A DNA stretch of 29,921 nt from Bacillota bacterium (GCA_023429685.1 JAEZDF010000047.1:1-29921), one strand, 5' to 3'. Shown: positions 1-9,626, counted from the first letter of the stretch. The notes: a model not told the origin generated them from the sequence alone. A program made the numbers and translations.

Positions 1-60
1 GCGCAAAAGCATACCTATAAGCAAAGAGCAGAGCGTATTGTGAGCAAGCTTATGATATAG
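1..60 (+). CDS. C-terminal end of a cut-off upstream gene (possibly a glycosyltransferase)
   Basis: Frame 1 is open from the first base and ends at TAG 58-60, giving 19 residues with the segment HTYKQRAERI. The other two plus frames hit stops earlier. A His-Thr-Tyr-x-x-Arg-Ala motif near the C-terminus recalls the tail of CgeB/DUF3880-type glycosyltransferases, but 19 residues are too few for a family call. That this is coding at all is an inference from the open frame and the motif; no terminator is evident between it and the cupin gene. Confidence 0.35.
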   Translation, partial: AQKHTYKQRAERIVSKLMI

Positions 61-160
61 TTAAACTAGGTTGTTAAGTATAACCGATGTTTCGAGGAAC
101 ATCATAATTTTATGGATGCAAAAAATACTGGATACAACATAAGACAAAAGGAGGAGAACA

Positions 161-505
161 ATGAATACGCATAACCTAAAGAATATCGATTTTGAAAAGG
201 GTCTTTACCTGTGCGACCTGGTCGCATATCAGTCGGGGCAGGTAGTAAGTAGAACGCTGGTTCAAAACGGAGCTGTAAGCATCACGCTGTTCTCATTTGA
301 CGAGGGCGAAGAGATCAGCAGCCACGCCTCAACAGGGGACGCAATGGTAACAGTGATGGAGGGTACGGCGTTTATCACCATCGGCGATACCCTGCATGAG
401 GTAACGGCGGGACAAACCATCGTGATGCCCGCAGATATTCCCCATGCGGTTGCCGCAAAAAGCAGGTTCAAGATGCTGCTAACCGTGGTGTTCCCGGTCA
501 AATAA
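161..505 (+). CDS. Small single-domain cupin protein
   Basis: This 114-residue protein is a single cupin_2 barrel. The first cupin motif lies around residues 44-65 (GEEISSHASTGDAMVTVMEG). The second is around residues 75-95, with HEVTAGQTIVMPADIPHAV giving the typical G-x2-x-x-P-x-x-x-x-H pattern. Metal ligands of the first motif are only partly kept (His at SSHAS, Glu in VMEG). The substrate cannot be deduced; such proteins are often sugar- or small-molecule-binding or isomerase-like. The ATG at 161 is preceded by a strong AAGGAGGAG ribosome binding site. The gene is convergent with the DUF815 ATPase and shares a strong hairpin terminator with it. Family assignment is confident; function is unknown. 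Confidence 0.85.
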   Translation: MNTHNLKNIDFEKGLYLCDLVAYQSGQVVSRTLVQNGAVSITLFSFDEGEEISSHASTGDAMVTVMEGTAFITIGDTLHEVTAGQTIVMPADIPHAVAAKSRFKMLLTVVFPVK

Positions 506-512
506 GTAAAGA

Positions 513-549
513 AAATGCCCGCATAGTCGTCTTGACTAAGCGGGCATTT
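513..549. terminator. Bidirectional terminator between cupin and DUF815 genes
   Basis: A perfect 10-bp stem pairs 513-522 (AAATGCCCGC) with 540-549, and an inner 5-bp stem pairs 524-528 with 534-538. Both flanks are T-rich on the relevant strand (ATTTCTTATTT on plus, CATTTTCTTT on minus), so it can end both convergent transcripts. Confidence 0.85.
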
Positions 550-565
550 CTTATTTCGTATGGTG

Positions 566-1831
566 TTACTCATTGATTAGCTGCGCTATAAACTGCGTCG
601 CGGTACGGGGCGATCGCCCACCGCGCATGGTGGCAAAGCGTTCCGCCTCCAAGAATAGTACAGCGTCATCAATCTCAATTTCATGGCGGTTTTTGAGTGC
701 AAGCACAAGATTTAGGTACTGCTGCTTATCCGGCTTATAAAAACCGATGCTCAACCCAAAGCGATCAGAAAGAGAGCACAGCTCCTGCATTGTTTCGTTG
801 CGGTGGATATCGTCTCCGTCGCGGTCGGAGAAGCGCTCCTTAATCAGGTGCCTTCGGTTGCTGGTGGCGTAGATGGCAAAGCTTGCGGAACGCGCCGATG
901 CGGAGCCTTCCAGCACTGCCTTAAGCGTGTTAAAATCATCACCAACGCTCGTAAACGAAAGATCGTCGATAAAAAGGATGAACTTTAGCGGGTTGTCGCT
1001 GAGCGGTGAGATGATATCGGGTATCTCGTGCAGCTGTTTTTTGGTTAGCTCTATTAACCGAAGCCCTTTGTGTGCGTATTCATTGACTAAGGCCTTAACG
1101 GTGGAGGATTTACCAGTGCCCGCATCCCCGTACAGCAGTGTGTTGGCGGCGGGTTTCCCCGAAACAAGAGCCAGGGTATTGCGAATTACTTCATCGCGCT
1201 GAGCCTCGTAACCGTATAAGTCGCCGAGCCGAATGGAATCGGGATACGATATCGGATGCAATACACCGTTCTGAAATGTAAACATGGTATGCTCCGAAAA
1301 CATCCCATATCCTCGAATGTGAACCTCGCCCAAGGCTTGGTCAAACGCCGTCGTAAAACTAGCGGTAGTCGTTTTCCATTTGGGCAGATAGCCTGCATAA
1401 CCGAGGGAACAACAGATATCCTTTGACGATAGCTGCGAGATGCGCTCGAGCTTTTTTAGCTCTTCATACGTACAGGCACGCAGAGTATCACCGGCCTGTT
1501 TGCCCTGGGCTAGTAGACGGATATACTGGTTATCGTCATGGCACACCCTGTGTTTCAGGTAATCGGTTAGGTTATCGCCGTGACGAAGAAGACTTGCCAT
1601 AAAATCTGAATACCGTGCTACACGCAGGGAGGGCGACAGCTCGGCGCTTTCGAGAAGCAAGCACAGCCGTAACACGACTTCATCCTGTAACAGCTTGCGA
1701 AAAACCACAAGGGATTTTAGATCTAAAGCGAGCTGCTCGTATAAATGCAAGGCAAATCCTTCTTTCTTCGCTGATACAACCCATATATCAGCATTTTGTT
1801 GTGAGATAATCGGCGGTGTATATAAGTGCAT
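566..1831 (-). CDS. DUF815-family AAA+ ATPase
   Basis: This 421-residue protein has an N-terminal helical region (about 1-200) and a C-terminal AAA+ ATPase domain. Walker A is GDAGTGKSS at 235-243, and Walker B is ILFIDD at 285-290. The ATSNRRHL sensor-like segment and the FSDRDGDDIH segment follow; both are characteristic of DUF815. Members of this family are predicted P-loop ATPases of unknown role, often about 400 residues, so the length is normal. The annotated start is the only ATG near the N-terminus, but it lacks an obvious Shine-Dalgarno sequence, so the exact start is uncertain. It is transcribed alone: convergent to the cupin gene, and separated from the tRNA gene upstream by that tRNA's terminator. 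Family call is firm; cellular function is not known. Confidence 0.88.
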   Translation of the reverse strand: MHLYTPPIISQQNADIWVVSAKKEGFALHLYEQLALDLKSLVVFRKLLQDEVVLRLCLLLESAELSPSLRVARYSDFMASLLRHGDNLTDYLKHRVCHDDNQYIRLLAQGKQAGDTLRACTYEELKKLERISQLSSKDICCSLGYAGYLPKWKTTTASFTTAFDQALGEVHIRGYGMFSEHTMFTFQNGVLHPISYPDSIRLGDLYGYEAQRDEVIRNTLALVSGKPAANTLLYGDAGTGKSSTVKALVNEYAHKGLRLIELTKKQLHEIPDIISPLSDNPLKFILFIDDLSFTSVGDDFNTLKAVLEGSASARSASFAIYATSNRRHLIKERFSDRDGDDIHRNETMQELCSLSDRFGLSIGFYKPDKQQYLNLVLALKNRHEIEIDDAVLFLEAERFATMRGGRSPRTATQFIAQLINE

Positions 1832-1877
1832 GGAAACGGTTTTGACTCAACTGGCGCATTATATGTTTATGTAAACA

Positions 1878-1913
1878 ATTAAGCCATCCAGTCATAACGA
1901 CGGACGGCTTAAT
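1878..1913 (-). terminator. Terminator of the tRNA-Ala gene
   Basis: A 12-bp stem pairs 1878-1889 with 1902-1913 (one G-U pair when read on the minus strand). It lies just downstream of the tRNA 3' end and is followed on that strand by TGTTTAC. Confidence 0.7.
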
Positions 1914-1926
1914 CATGCGGTTAAAT

Positions 1927-2002
<76 letters not shown>

Positions 2003-2022
2003 ATATCGATGCAACGTATGTT

Positions 2023-2051
2023 ATTATACAAAATCCTTGTGGTTTCGTCAA
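2023..2051 (-). promoter_or_regulatory. Promoter of tRNA-Ala
   Basis: On the minus strand TTGACG (2046-2051) and TATAAT (2023-2028) are spaced by exactly 17 bp, about 20 bases upstream of the tRNA 5' end. This is a near-consensus sigma-70/SigA promoter, as expected for a stable RNA gene. Confidence 0.85.
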
Positions 2052-2117
2052 GTGTAAAACTGCAAAAAATCACCCGCAGGCGATATTTTTCTCGCGTTAC
2101 AGTATGACAAGAAACAA

Positions 2118-2156
2118 GAGCAATCCCCCAAAAGTTAACGAACGAGGGAACTGCTC
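2118..2156 (-). terminator. Terminator of the Mrp-family gene
   Basis: On the minus strand GAGCAGTTCCC pairs with GGGGATTGCTC (11 bp with two G-U pairs), followed by the T-rich stretch TTGTTTCTTGT. It lies 25 bases after the stop codon. Confidence 0.7.
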
Positions 2157-2180
2157 CGTTTCAATCAATGCGTTATGAGG

Positions 2181-3035
2181 TTACTGTTTGTCTTCTCCCG
2201 CAGCAACGGCTGCTTCAATGTCCACAACCGCCTTATCCAGCCAATCGCCCACAAACAGCTCGAGCAGACCCTGGTCACATTGACGCGCAAGATCCGGATT
2301 GATGGGCAGCTGACCCAGCACACGGGTGTCGTTTTCTTTGGCTACCGCCTCTATATGGCTTTCGCCGAACACGCTGGTGCGTTTTTTACAGTCGGGGCAT
2401 TCAAAGTAGCTCATGTTTTCCACAATGCCAAGGATGGGAATATTCATCATCTTCGCCATGTTAACGGCTTTTGATACGATCATCGAAACAAGCTCCTGCG
2501 GCGAGGTGACGATTACGATGCCGCTCAGCGGAAGCGCCTGAAAAACCGTCAGTGGAACGTCGCCCGTTCCCGGAGGCATATCTACAAACATATAATCGAC
2601 GTCCGACCAAATTACATCCGACCAAAACTGCTTTACAGCGCCAGAAATAACGGGTCCGCGCCAGACAACGGGAAGGTTCTCGTTTTCAAGCAGCAGGTTA
2701 ACAGACATAATCTCAATGCCGGTCTTCGTTTTAGCAGGGAGCATACCCCACTCGTTGGTCTCAATACCCGTCTTCAGACCGAATATTTTGGGGATAGAAG
2801 GTCCTGTTACGTCCGCGTCTAAGATAGCGGTGTGGTAACCGCTTCGGTTAAACAGCACGGCAAGCAGCGAGGTAACAAGTGACTTGCCTACGCCGCCCTT
2901 TCCGCTTACCACACCAATCACGTGCTTGACATTACTCATTGTGTGACCGGGCTCAAGCAGATCCTTCGGGTCTGTTCGGCGCGATGCGCAGTCCTCGCCA
3001 CAGCTGGAACAGTCGCTCGTACAATTCTCACTCAT
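2181..3035 (-). CDS. Mrp/NBP35-family Fe-S cluster carrier ATPase (ApbC-like)
   Basis: This 284-residue P-loop NTPase belongs to the Mrp/ApbC/Nbp35 group of cytosolic scaffolds that hold and transfer [4Fe-4S] clusters to apo-proteins. The deviant Walker A motif GKGGVGKS spans residues 45-52. VDMPPGTGD around 151-159 is the Mrp signature, and the conserved CPDC pair (213-216) is the expected bridging cluster ligand. The N-terminus carries four cysteines (C5, C9, C12, C16), an Nbp35-like feature absent from short ApbC proteins. The start is preceded by AAAGGAG at 7-bp spacing. It lies 99 bases downstream of the activase module, whose proteins are Fe-S dependent, so co-transcription is possible. 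Family call is firm; the client is not known. Confidence 0.93.
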   Translation of the reverse strand: MSENCTSDCSSCGEDCASRRTDPKDLLEPGHTMSNVKHVIGVVSGKGGVGKSLVTSLLAVLFNRSGYHTAILDADVTGPSIPKIFGLKTGIETNEWGMLPAKTKTGIEIMSVNLLLENENLPVVWRGPVISGAVKQFWSDVIWSDVDYMFVDMPPGTGDVPLTVFQALPLSGIVIVTSPQELVSMIVSKAVNMAKMMNIPILGIVENMSYFECPDCKKRTSVFGESHIEAVAKENDTRVLGQLPINPDLARQCDQGLLELFVGDWLDKAVVDIEAAVAAGEDKQ

Positions 3036-3134
3036 AGGAACTCTCCTTTTATCAGTTAATCAACATTAAGTATACCACTGTCGTATTGTTTGTCAAATAT
3101 CGTCCGGCATACAGGAATGGATTAGATATGTGGG

Positions 3135-4457
<1,323 letters not shown>

Positions 4458-4509
4458 AATCATCCTTTCGCCCCGCGGATTTTTAGGCGTTGCAATCGTG
4501 CTTAGAACG

Positions 4510-7413
4510 TTATCGCTCCTGCGTTGCTGCAAACAGACTGCGCAGTCGTATCTTTACCGCGCCGAGGTTTGTTATCTCGTCTATCTTAATCTGGGTATAG
4601 ATGCGACCTTCCTTCTCTAATATGTCGCGCACCTCGTCGGTGGTAATGGCATCTACGCCGCAACCGAAGGAGACAAGCTGCACCAGATTCATATCCGGTT
4701 GCGTTGCAATGTATTTTGCCGCCGCATATAGGCGGGAGTGATAGGTCCACTGATTTAGCACGGTCGTTTTAAATCGCTTCACATCACAACTCACACAATC
4801 CTCTGAGATGATGGCGACATTAAAACCCGCAATCAAACGGTCGATGCCGTGGTTAATCTCAGGGTCGATGTGATAGGGCCTGCCTGCAAGAACGATGATT
4901 GAGCGACCCTCTTTACGCGCCTGCGCCACAATCTGCGCGCCCTGATTGCGCACCCGCTCAAAGAAACGCGCATACTCCTCATAAGCGACCTTTGCGGCGA
5001 ACGACACCTCTTTTGGCGTAATGCCGTCAAAGTATCTGCTTAAAACAGCATACATCTTTTTGGGGAAATCGCGCTTGCGGTGAATCCCTACATAATCCTT
5101 TATGAAGGTTGTTTTTGCAGCATCGGGCATGTTAGCGGTAATCACCTCGGGGTAATACGCAACCACAGGACAGTTGTAATGGTTGTCCCCCAAGCCCTCG
5201 TCAACGTTGTAGGTCAAACAGGGGTAGAATATCGTTTCAATCCCATCGTCAATCAGCCTTTGTACATGACCATGCAATAGCTTTGCGGGGAAGCACACCG
5301 TGTCCGACGGTATGGTGCTCTGCCCAAGCAGATACAGCTCCCGGTCGGAAAACGGGGATGTTACGACCTCGAATCCCAGTTCGGTAAAGAAGGCGTGCCA
5401 AAAGGGGAGAAGCTCAAACATATTCAGCCCGAGCGGAATGCCTATCTTACCGCGTGTGCCCGAAACGGGTTTGTATTCCTGAATTAGCCTAAGCTTATAG
5501 TCGTAGATGTTTAGGCTGTTATCAGCGGTCTTTTTGGTAATGGGGCGCTCACAACGGTTTCCGCTAATAAACCGCCGTCCGGCGTCAAAGGTGTTAATGG
5601 TCAATTGACAGTTGTTTTCACACAGTCCGCAATTTACCGTGCGAACCTCGTGTGTAAAGTTTTCTAGTGCATCAAGCGAGAGAATGGTGCTCTTTTCGCC
5701 GTCTGCATTGTGGTTCTTAGCGTATAGGGCGGCACCGTAAGCGCCCATCAGTCCTGCAATCGTCGGGCGCACCACATCGACACCCAGCTCTTGCTCAAAT
5801 GCACGCAGCACGGCATCGTTTAAAAAGGTTCCGCCCTGCACCACAATATGCCGACCAAGCTCGGCTGCGCTTGCAGCGCGGATGACCTTATACAGCGCAT
5901 TCTTGACCACGCTGATAGAAAGACCGGCGGAGATGTTCTCTATCGAAGCACCGTCCTTTTGTGCCTGCTTGACCGAGGAGTTCATAAAGACGGTACAGCG
6001 AGAGCCTAGGTCAACCGGGCGGTCGGCAAACAGCCCAAGTCGCGCAAATTCTTCAATCGAATAGCCAAGTGCGTTGGCAAACGTCTGCAAGAAAGAGCCG
6101 CAGCCCGACGAGCACGCCTCATTTAAAAAGATGTTATCGATGGTGCCGTTTTTAATCTTAAAGCACTTGATATCCTGCCCGCCGATGTCAATGATAAACT
6201 CCACCTCAGGCAAAAAGTACTTGGCGGCGGTAAAGTGCGCGACCGTCTCAACCACACCAAAGTCGATGCAAAACGCGTTCTTTATAATCTCCTCGCCATA
6301 TCCAGTAACGGTAGAGCCCGCAATCGTGATGCGTGGATAACGCTCATACAGCTCCTGCAAAAATTCACGGATAAGCGGGACGGGGTTTCCGCTGTTGGGG
6401 CGGTAGCTGCTTAATAACAGCCTGCCGTCCTCGGCAATCACAACGGTTTTAACGGTGGTAGAGCCCGCGTCGATACCCAGGTAAGCGTTGCCGCTATAAT
6501 TGGTGGGCTCAAGTGCCTCAACGGTGTGCTTCATATGGCGCGAGGTAAAGTGCTCGTACTCTTCGGTAGAGAGAAACAGCGGCGTCATGGTTGCATACTG
6601 CTGCGCCGCTTCATAGTGAGAAAGTCGCTCAATGGCGTTTGCCAAATCCACCTCTTGATCGGCGGAAAACGCGGCGCCAAGCGCAACATAATAGAGGGAA
6701 TCCTCCGGGCATACGCCCGTGGTTTTTAACGTCTCGTCAAAGCTCTTGCGAAGCTGGGGCAAAAAGGTAAGGGGACCGCCCAGATAAAGAATGTTGCCCG
6801 TTATCGGGCGCCCCTGAGCAAGACCGGCAATGGTCTGGTTAACCACGGCGTGGAAGATGCTCGCCGCGATGTCGCTCCTCTTTGCACCCTGGTTTAACAG
6901 CGGTTGAATGTCGCTTTTTGCAAATACGCCACAACGCGATGCAATGGTATATATCTTTTCGTGCTGCGCCGCAAGGGTATCCATTTCCTCAAGGGGCACA
7001 TTTAGCAGTGTCGCCATCTGGTCAATAAACGCACCGGTGCCTCCGGCGCAGGAGCCGTTCATACGCACTTCCATACCGCCCGAAAGGAACAGAATTTTTG
7101 CGTCCTCTCCGCCAAGTTCGATTACGACATCCGTGCCAGGGGTGAGCCTGTTTGCGGCGATACGGGTAGCGTAAACCTCCTGCACAAATGGGATGGAGCA
7201 GCTTTCCGCAAGCCCCATACCGGCGGAACCGGATATTGCAATCCGAGCACCGCTGTGGGGCGGCAGAATACGTTGCACCGCTTGCAGCAACTCAATGGTT
7301 TTTTGCGTAATCTGAGAAAAATGCCTCTCGTACGAACGATATGTAATTGCTCCATTTTCTTCGGTTACCACGCACTTTATCGTGGTGGAACCGATATCAA
7401 GCCCAATGTTCAA
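4510..7413 (-). CDS. Tandem-domain acyl-CoA dehydratase activase (BcrAD/BadFG, HgdC-like) with C-terminal DUF2229
   Basis: This 967-residue protein has two ASKHA-fold activase domains followed by a DUF2229 region (about 590-960). Domain 1 begins GLDIGSTTIK and has cysteines C122 (GSCAGGTGAF) and C161 (ASRCGVFAKSD). Domain 2 begins at residue 311 (YLGIDAGSTTVK) and has C434, C438 (ACSSGCGSF) and C473 (GSRCTVF). In HgdC two identical subunits share one [4Fe-4S] cluster and use ATP to push an electron onto the dehydratase. Here the two halves are fused, so the cluster could be intramolecular. A C-x2-C-x3-C motif (C595, C598, C602) links the activase and DUF2229 parts. The start codon is TTG (complement of 7411-7413), with GGAGG 7 bases upstream and no alternative ATG. 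The following gene supplies the HgdB-like part. Confidence 0.92.
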   Translation of the reverse strand: MNIGLDIGSTTIKCVVTEENGAITYRSYERHFSQITQKTIELLQAVQRILPPHSGARIAISGSAGMGLAESCSIPFVQEVYATRIAANRLTPGTDVVIELGGEDAKILFLSGGMEVRMNGSCAGGTGAFIDQMATLLNVPLEEMDTLAAQHEKIYTIASRCGVFAKSDIQPLLNQGAKRSDIAASIFHAVVNQTIAGLAQGRPITGNILYLGGPLTFLPQLRKSFDETLKTTGVCPEDSLYYVALGAAFSADQEVDLANAIERLSHYEAAQQYATMTPLFLSTEEYEHFTSRHMKHTVEALEPTNYSGNAYLGIDAGSTTVKTVVIAEDGRLLLSSYRPNSGNPVPLIREFLQELYERYPRITIAGSTVTGYGEEIIKNAFCIDFGVVETVAHFTAAKYFLPEVEFIIDIGGQDIKCFKIKNGTIDNIFLNEACSSGCGSFLQTFANALGYSIEEFARLGLFADRPVDLGSRCTVFMNSSVKQAQKDGASIENISAGLSISVVKNALYKVIRAASAAELGRHIVVQGGTFLNDAVLRAFEQELGVDVVRPTIAGLMGAYGAALYAKNHNADGEKSTILSLDALENFTHEVRTVNCGLCENNCQLTINTFDAGRRFISGNRCERPITKKTADNSLNIYDYKLRLIQEYKPVSGTRGKIGIPLGLNMFELLPFWHAFFTELGFEVVTSPFSDRELYLLGQSTIPSDTVCFPAKLLHGHVQRLIDDGIETIFYPCLTYNVDEGLGDNHYNCPVVAYYPEVITANMPDAAKTTFIKDYVGIHRKRDFPKKMYAVLSRYFDGITPKEVSFAAKVAYEEYARFFERVRNQGAQIVAQARKEGRSIIVLAGRPYHIDPEINHGIDRLIAGFNVAIISEDCVSCDVKRFKTTVLNQWTYHSRLYAAAKYIATQPDMNLVQLVSFGCGVDAITTDEVRDILEKEGRIYTQIKIDEITNLGAVKIRLRSLFAATQER

Positions 7414-7480
7414 ATGGAATCCTCCACCCCTGTTTTATCTATCCCTTATGATGACCGTTACTCTGGTTTATACTATAGTT

Positions 7481-7508
7481 ATTATACCAGTATTTTAGTA
7501 TTTGGCAA
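7481..7508 (-). promoter_or_regulatory. Promoter of the activase operon, with overlapping inverted repeat
   Basis: On the minus strand TTGCCA (7503-7508) and TATAAT (7481-7486) are spaced 16 bp, with an extended -10 (CTGGTATAAT). An imperfect dyad CTGGT-N18-ACCAG (7463-7490) spans the -10 box and the start region and could be an operator. Confidence 0.65.
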
Positions 7509-7656
7509 CTGTTTCAATTGTCCAGTCCATCCGATTTAAAGCAGGAAAATGCCCAAATTGAGATACAGTAATTGTAATAATCATACGATATTTATCAGCT
7601 GTTTGTCGAGAAATAAGTGCAATAATGTACAAAATTCATCTCTTTACAGATAATTC

Positions 7657-7685
7657 TTGATTAAAGAGATACACAGTGATATTAT
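7657..7685 (+). promoter_or_regulatory. Promoter of the ABC-F leader and gene
   Basis: TTGATT (7657-7662) and TATTAT (7680-7685) are spaced by exactly 17 bp. A transcript starting near 7692 would have about 240 bases of 5' leader before the ABC-F start codon. In the stretch 7509-7656 between the two divergent promoters I see no gene or clear structure. Confidence 0.7.
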
Positions 7686-7746
7686 TGTAAAAAAGAGTGA
7701 TTGGAGCTGAAAAGGTGCGCAACTAATCTTGCAAGTGAACTACGGT

Positions 7747-7836
7747 ATGGCAAAAGTATTTAAGCGAATGACGTCGCTTTGCTTTGCTATGCGTTTGCAA
7801 GAAGGCTGTGTATTCTTTTTTTGCTCTTTTTTATAG
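7747..7836 (+). CDS. 29-codon leader peptide upstream of the ABC-F gene
   Basis: The frame ATG 7747 to TAG 7834-7836 encodes a 29-residue peptide starting MAKVFKRMTSLCFAM and ending in a Phe/Cys-rich FFFCSFL. It lies in the leader between a good promoter and the gene and is followed by a terminator-type hairpin. The ribosome binding site is weak (AAGTGAA, 7 bases upstream). Leader peptides that sense ribosome-bound antibiotics are established for several resistance genes, including ABC-F and erm genes. That this one is translated and senses a drug is an inference from position and from the overlapping RNA structures. Confidence 0.55.
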   Translation: MAKVFKRMTSLCFAMRLQEGCVFFFCSFL

Positions 7837-7878
7837 CGATGCTATGCCTTATCAGGGGATAGCCTTACTGTATCTGCG

Positions 7879-7918
7879 AGCTGCAAGAAGGTGCTTTCTT
7901 GCAGCTATATTTTTGTGA
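7879..7918 (+). terminator. Attenuator-type terminator hairpin before the ABC-F gene
   Basis: A perfect 11-bp stem pairs 7879-7889 (AGCTGCAAGAA) with 7896-7906, followed by TATATTTTTGTG. It ends about 17 bases before the start codon. The 10-nt segment TGCAAGAAGG at 7882-7891 is an exact copy of 7796-7805 inside the leader ORF, so the 3' arm could pair with either copy. The upstream CTTGCA at 7728-7733 could in turn sequester the first copy. This is the layout of a terminator/antiterminator switch. Confidence 0.7.
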
Positions 7919-7934
7919 TACAGGGGGCTTTATT

Positions 7935-9413
7935 ATGTCTTTAATCAGCGTTACGAACCTTTCGTTTGGCTATGACGGCAGCAGCGATTTGATATTTGAA
8001 AACACCAGCTTTCAGATCGATACCCAGTGGAAACTGGGCTTTACCGGCAGAAACGGCAGGGGGAAAACCACGTTTTTAAACCTGCTACTCGGTCGCTATG
8101 AATACAGTGGTAACATTTCCGCAAGTGTAGAGTTTGAGTATTTTCCGTTTGGGGTTACGAACACACAAAACAATACCATCGACCTAGTCGCCGAAATCCA
8201 TCCAAACTACCTGCACTGGCAGCTGATGCGCGAGCTGACGTTGCTTGACGTAAGCGAGGATGTTTTATACCGCCCCTTTGATACGCTTTCTAAGGGAGAA
8301 CAGACAAAGGTTCTTTTGTCGGCGTTGTTCTTAAAAGAGAATCGCTTTTTGCTTATTGACGAACCGACAAACCATCTTGACCGCAAAGCCCGTGAGTTAG
8401 TCGCCGACTATCTAGCAAAAAAACAAGGCTTTATTCTGGTATCGCATGACCGCGCGTTTCTCGACCGTTGTGTGGATCACGTCCTGTCTATCAACAAAAC
8501 GGAAATCGAGGTTCAAAAGGGGAATTTTTCGAGCTGGTGGGCAAACAAGCAGATGCGGGATGAGTTTGAGCTCGGGGAAAACGAGCGCCTAAAAAGGGAT
8601 ATCAGCCGCTTGAAGGAAGCTGCAAAGCGTACTTCTGATTGGTCAGGGCAGGTGGAAAAAACCAAATACGCAACCCGAAATTCAGGATTGCGACCGGACA
8701 GAGGCTACATCGGTCACAAATCCGCAAAGATGATGAAACATGCAAAAACGCTGCAGTCAAGGCAGGAGAGCGCGCTAAATGAAAAATCCACCCTGCTAAA
8801 AAATGTTGAATCTGCCGATGAGCTAAAATTGTCGCCCCTCGTTTACCACAGCGCACAGCTGTTGCAGCTTAGTAATGTTTCAGTATTTTATGGTGATAAT
8901 CGGGTCTGCGACAAGGTGAGCTTCACGGTGAATCAGGGAGACCGCATTGCGCTGTGCGGCAAAAACGGTTCGGGGAAATCAAGCATCATTAAGCTGATCT
9001 GCGGAGAGGATATCACATATACCGGCAGCTTTATTAAGGGCAGTCAGCTAAGGGTCTCCTATGTTTCTCAGGTTACCGACCATCTTGTGGGCAATCTGTC
9101 GGACTATGCAAAAGACAGAGGGCTCGACGAAAGCTTGTTTAAAGCGATTCTTAGAAAGCTTGATTTTAAACGGATTCAGTTTGAAAAGGAACTTGCCGAC
9201 TTCAGCGCAGGGCAGAAGAAAAAGGTGCTTATCGCCGCCAGCCTTTGTGAACGCGCGCATCTGTATGTCTGGGATGAACCGCTCAACTTCATCGATGTCC
9301 TGTCCCGCATGCAGATTGAACAGCTGCTGCTCGAGTATAAGCCAACCGTCCTGTTCGTAGAACATGACCGCATATTTTGCGAGCATGTGGCGACAAAACA
9401 AGTAGATTTGTAG
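7935..9413 (+). CDS. ABC-F ribosomal protection protein, Lsa/CplR type
   Basis: This 492-residue protein has two ATP-binding cassettes and no membrane segment, the ABC-F layout. Cassette 1 has Walker A GRNGRGKTT (38-46), signature LSKGEQ (118-123) and Walker B LLIDEPTNHLD. Cassette 2 has GKNGSGKSS, signature FSAGQKKK and VWDEPLNFID. The long inter-domain linker, roughly residues 200-300 (KRDISRLKEAAKRTSDWS), is where antibiotic-resistance ABC-F proteins reach the peptidyl-transferase centre. The opening segment and WKLGFTGRNGRGKTT strongly resemble Lsa(A) as I remember it. That family gives lincosamide, streptogramin A and pleuromutilin protection. The start ATG 7935 has AGGGGG 7 bases upstream; a TTG extension to 7899 would start inside the attenuator hairpin. 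The drug spectrum is not proven. Confidence 0.9.
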   Translation: MSLISVTNLSFGYDGSSDLIFENTSFQIDTQWKLGFTGRNGRGKTTFLNLLLGRYEYSGNISASVEFEYFPFGVTNTQNNTIDLVAEIHPNYLHWQLMRELTLLDVSEDVLYRPFDTLSKGEQTKVLLSALFLKENRFLLIDEPTNHLDRKARELVADYLAKKQGFILVSHDRAFLDRCVDHVLSINKTEIEVQKGNFSSWWANKQMRDEFELGENERLKRDISRLKEAAKRTSDWSGQVEKTKYATRNSGLRPDRGYIGHKSAKMMKHAKTLQSRQESALNEKSTLLKNVESADELKLSPLVYHSAQLLQLSNVSVFYGDNRVCDKVSFTVNQGDRIALCGKNGSGKSSIIKLICGEDITYTGSFIKGSQLRVSYVSQVTDHLVGNLSDYAKDRGLDESLFKAILRKLDFKRIQFEKELADFSAGQKKKVLIAASLCERAHLYVWDEPLNFIDVLSRMQIEQLLLEYKPTVLFVEHDRIFCEHVATKQVDL

Positions 9414-9513
9414 CTGCGTTTATTATCTATACCAGTGTTACACAACCACGGGATCGGATTTTATAGCGGAAACACTTTTGCGTGATAACCCGTTAAATTG
9501 CTAGAACGAACCA

Positions 9514-9542
9514 TTTACAGGATTTGAAAAATATATTATAAT
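9514..9542 (+). promoter_or_regulatory. Promoter of nfnAB
   Basis: TTTACA (9514-9519) and a perfect TATAAT (9537-9542) are spaced 17 bp. The predicted start near 9549 leaves a leader of about 78 bases that contains the hairpin at 9563-9590. Confidence 0.75.
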
Positions 9543-9562
9543 AAAAAACAAGCGCAAAAGCT

Positions 9563-9590
9563 AGAGAAGCTGCCACATCACAGCTTCTCT
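9563..9590 (+). terminator. Hairpin between ABC-F and nfnA (terminator or 5' leader element)
   Basis: A perfect 10-bp stem pairs 9563-9572 (AGAGAAGCTG) with 9581-9590, followed by TTTTAGTATTTT. It is the only terminator-like structure after the ABC-F gene, but it sits downstream of the nfnA promoter, so the nfn transcript must also pass through it. Confidence 0.6.
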
Positions 9591-9626
9591 TTTAGTATTT
9601 TGGATAGACAGGGGATAATATAGGTT

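Noticed and set aside
4458..4532. Upstream start giving a 465-residue HgdB-like protein
   Set aside because: It overlaps the activase gene end in another frame and has no ribosome binding site, while 4457 does.
7899..7934. TTG-initiated extension of the ABC-F protein
   Set aside because: It begins within the 3' arm of the attenuator hairpin; ATG 7935 has a well-placed AGGGGG and matches the family N-terminus.
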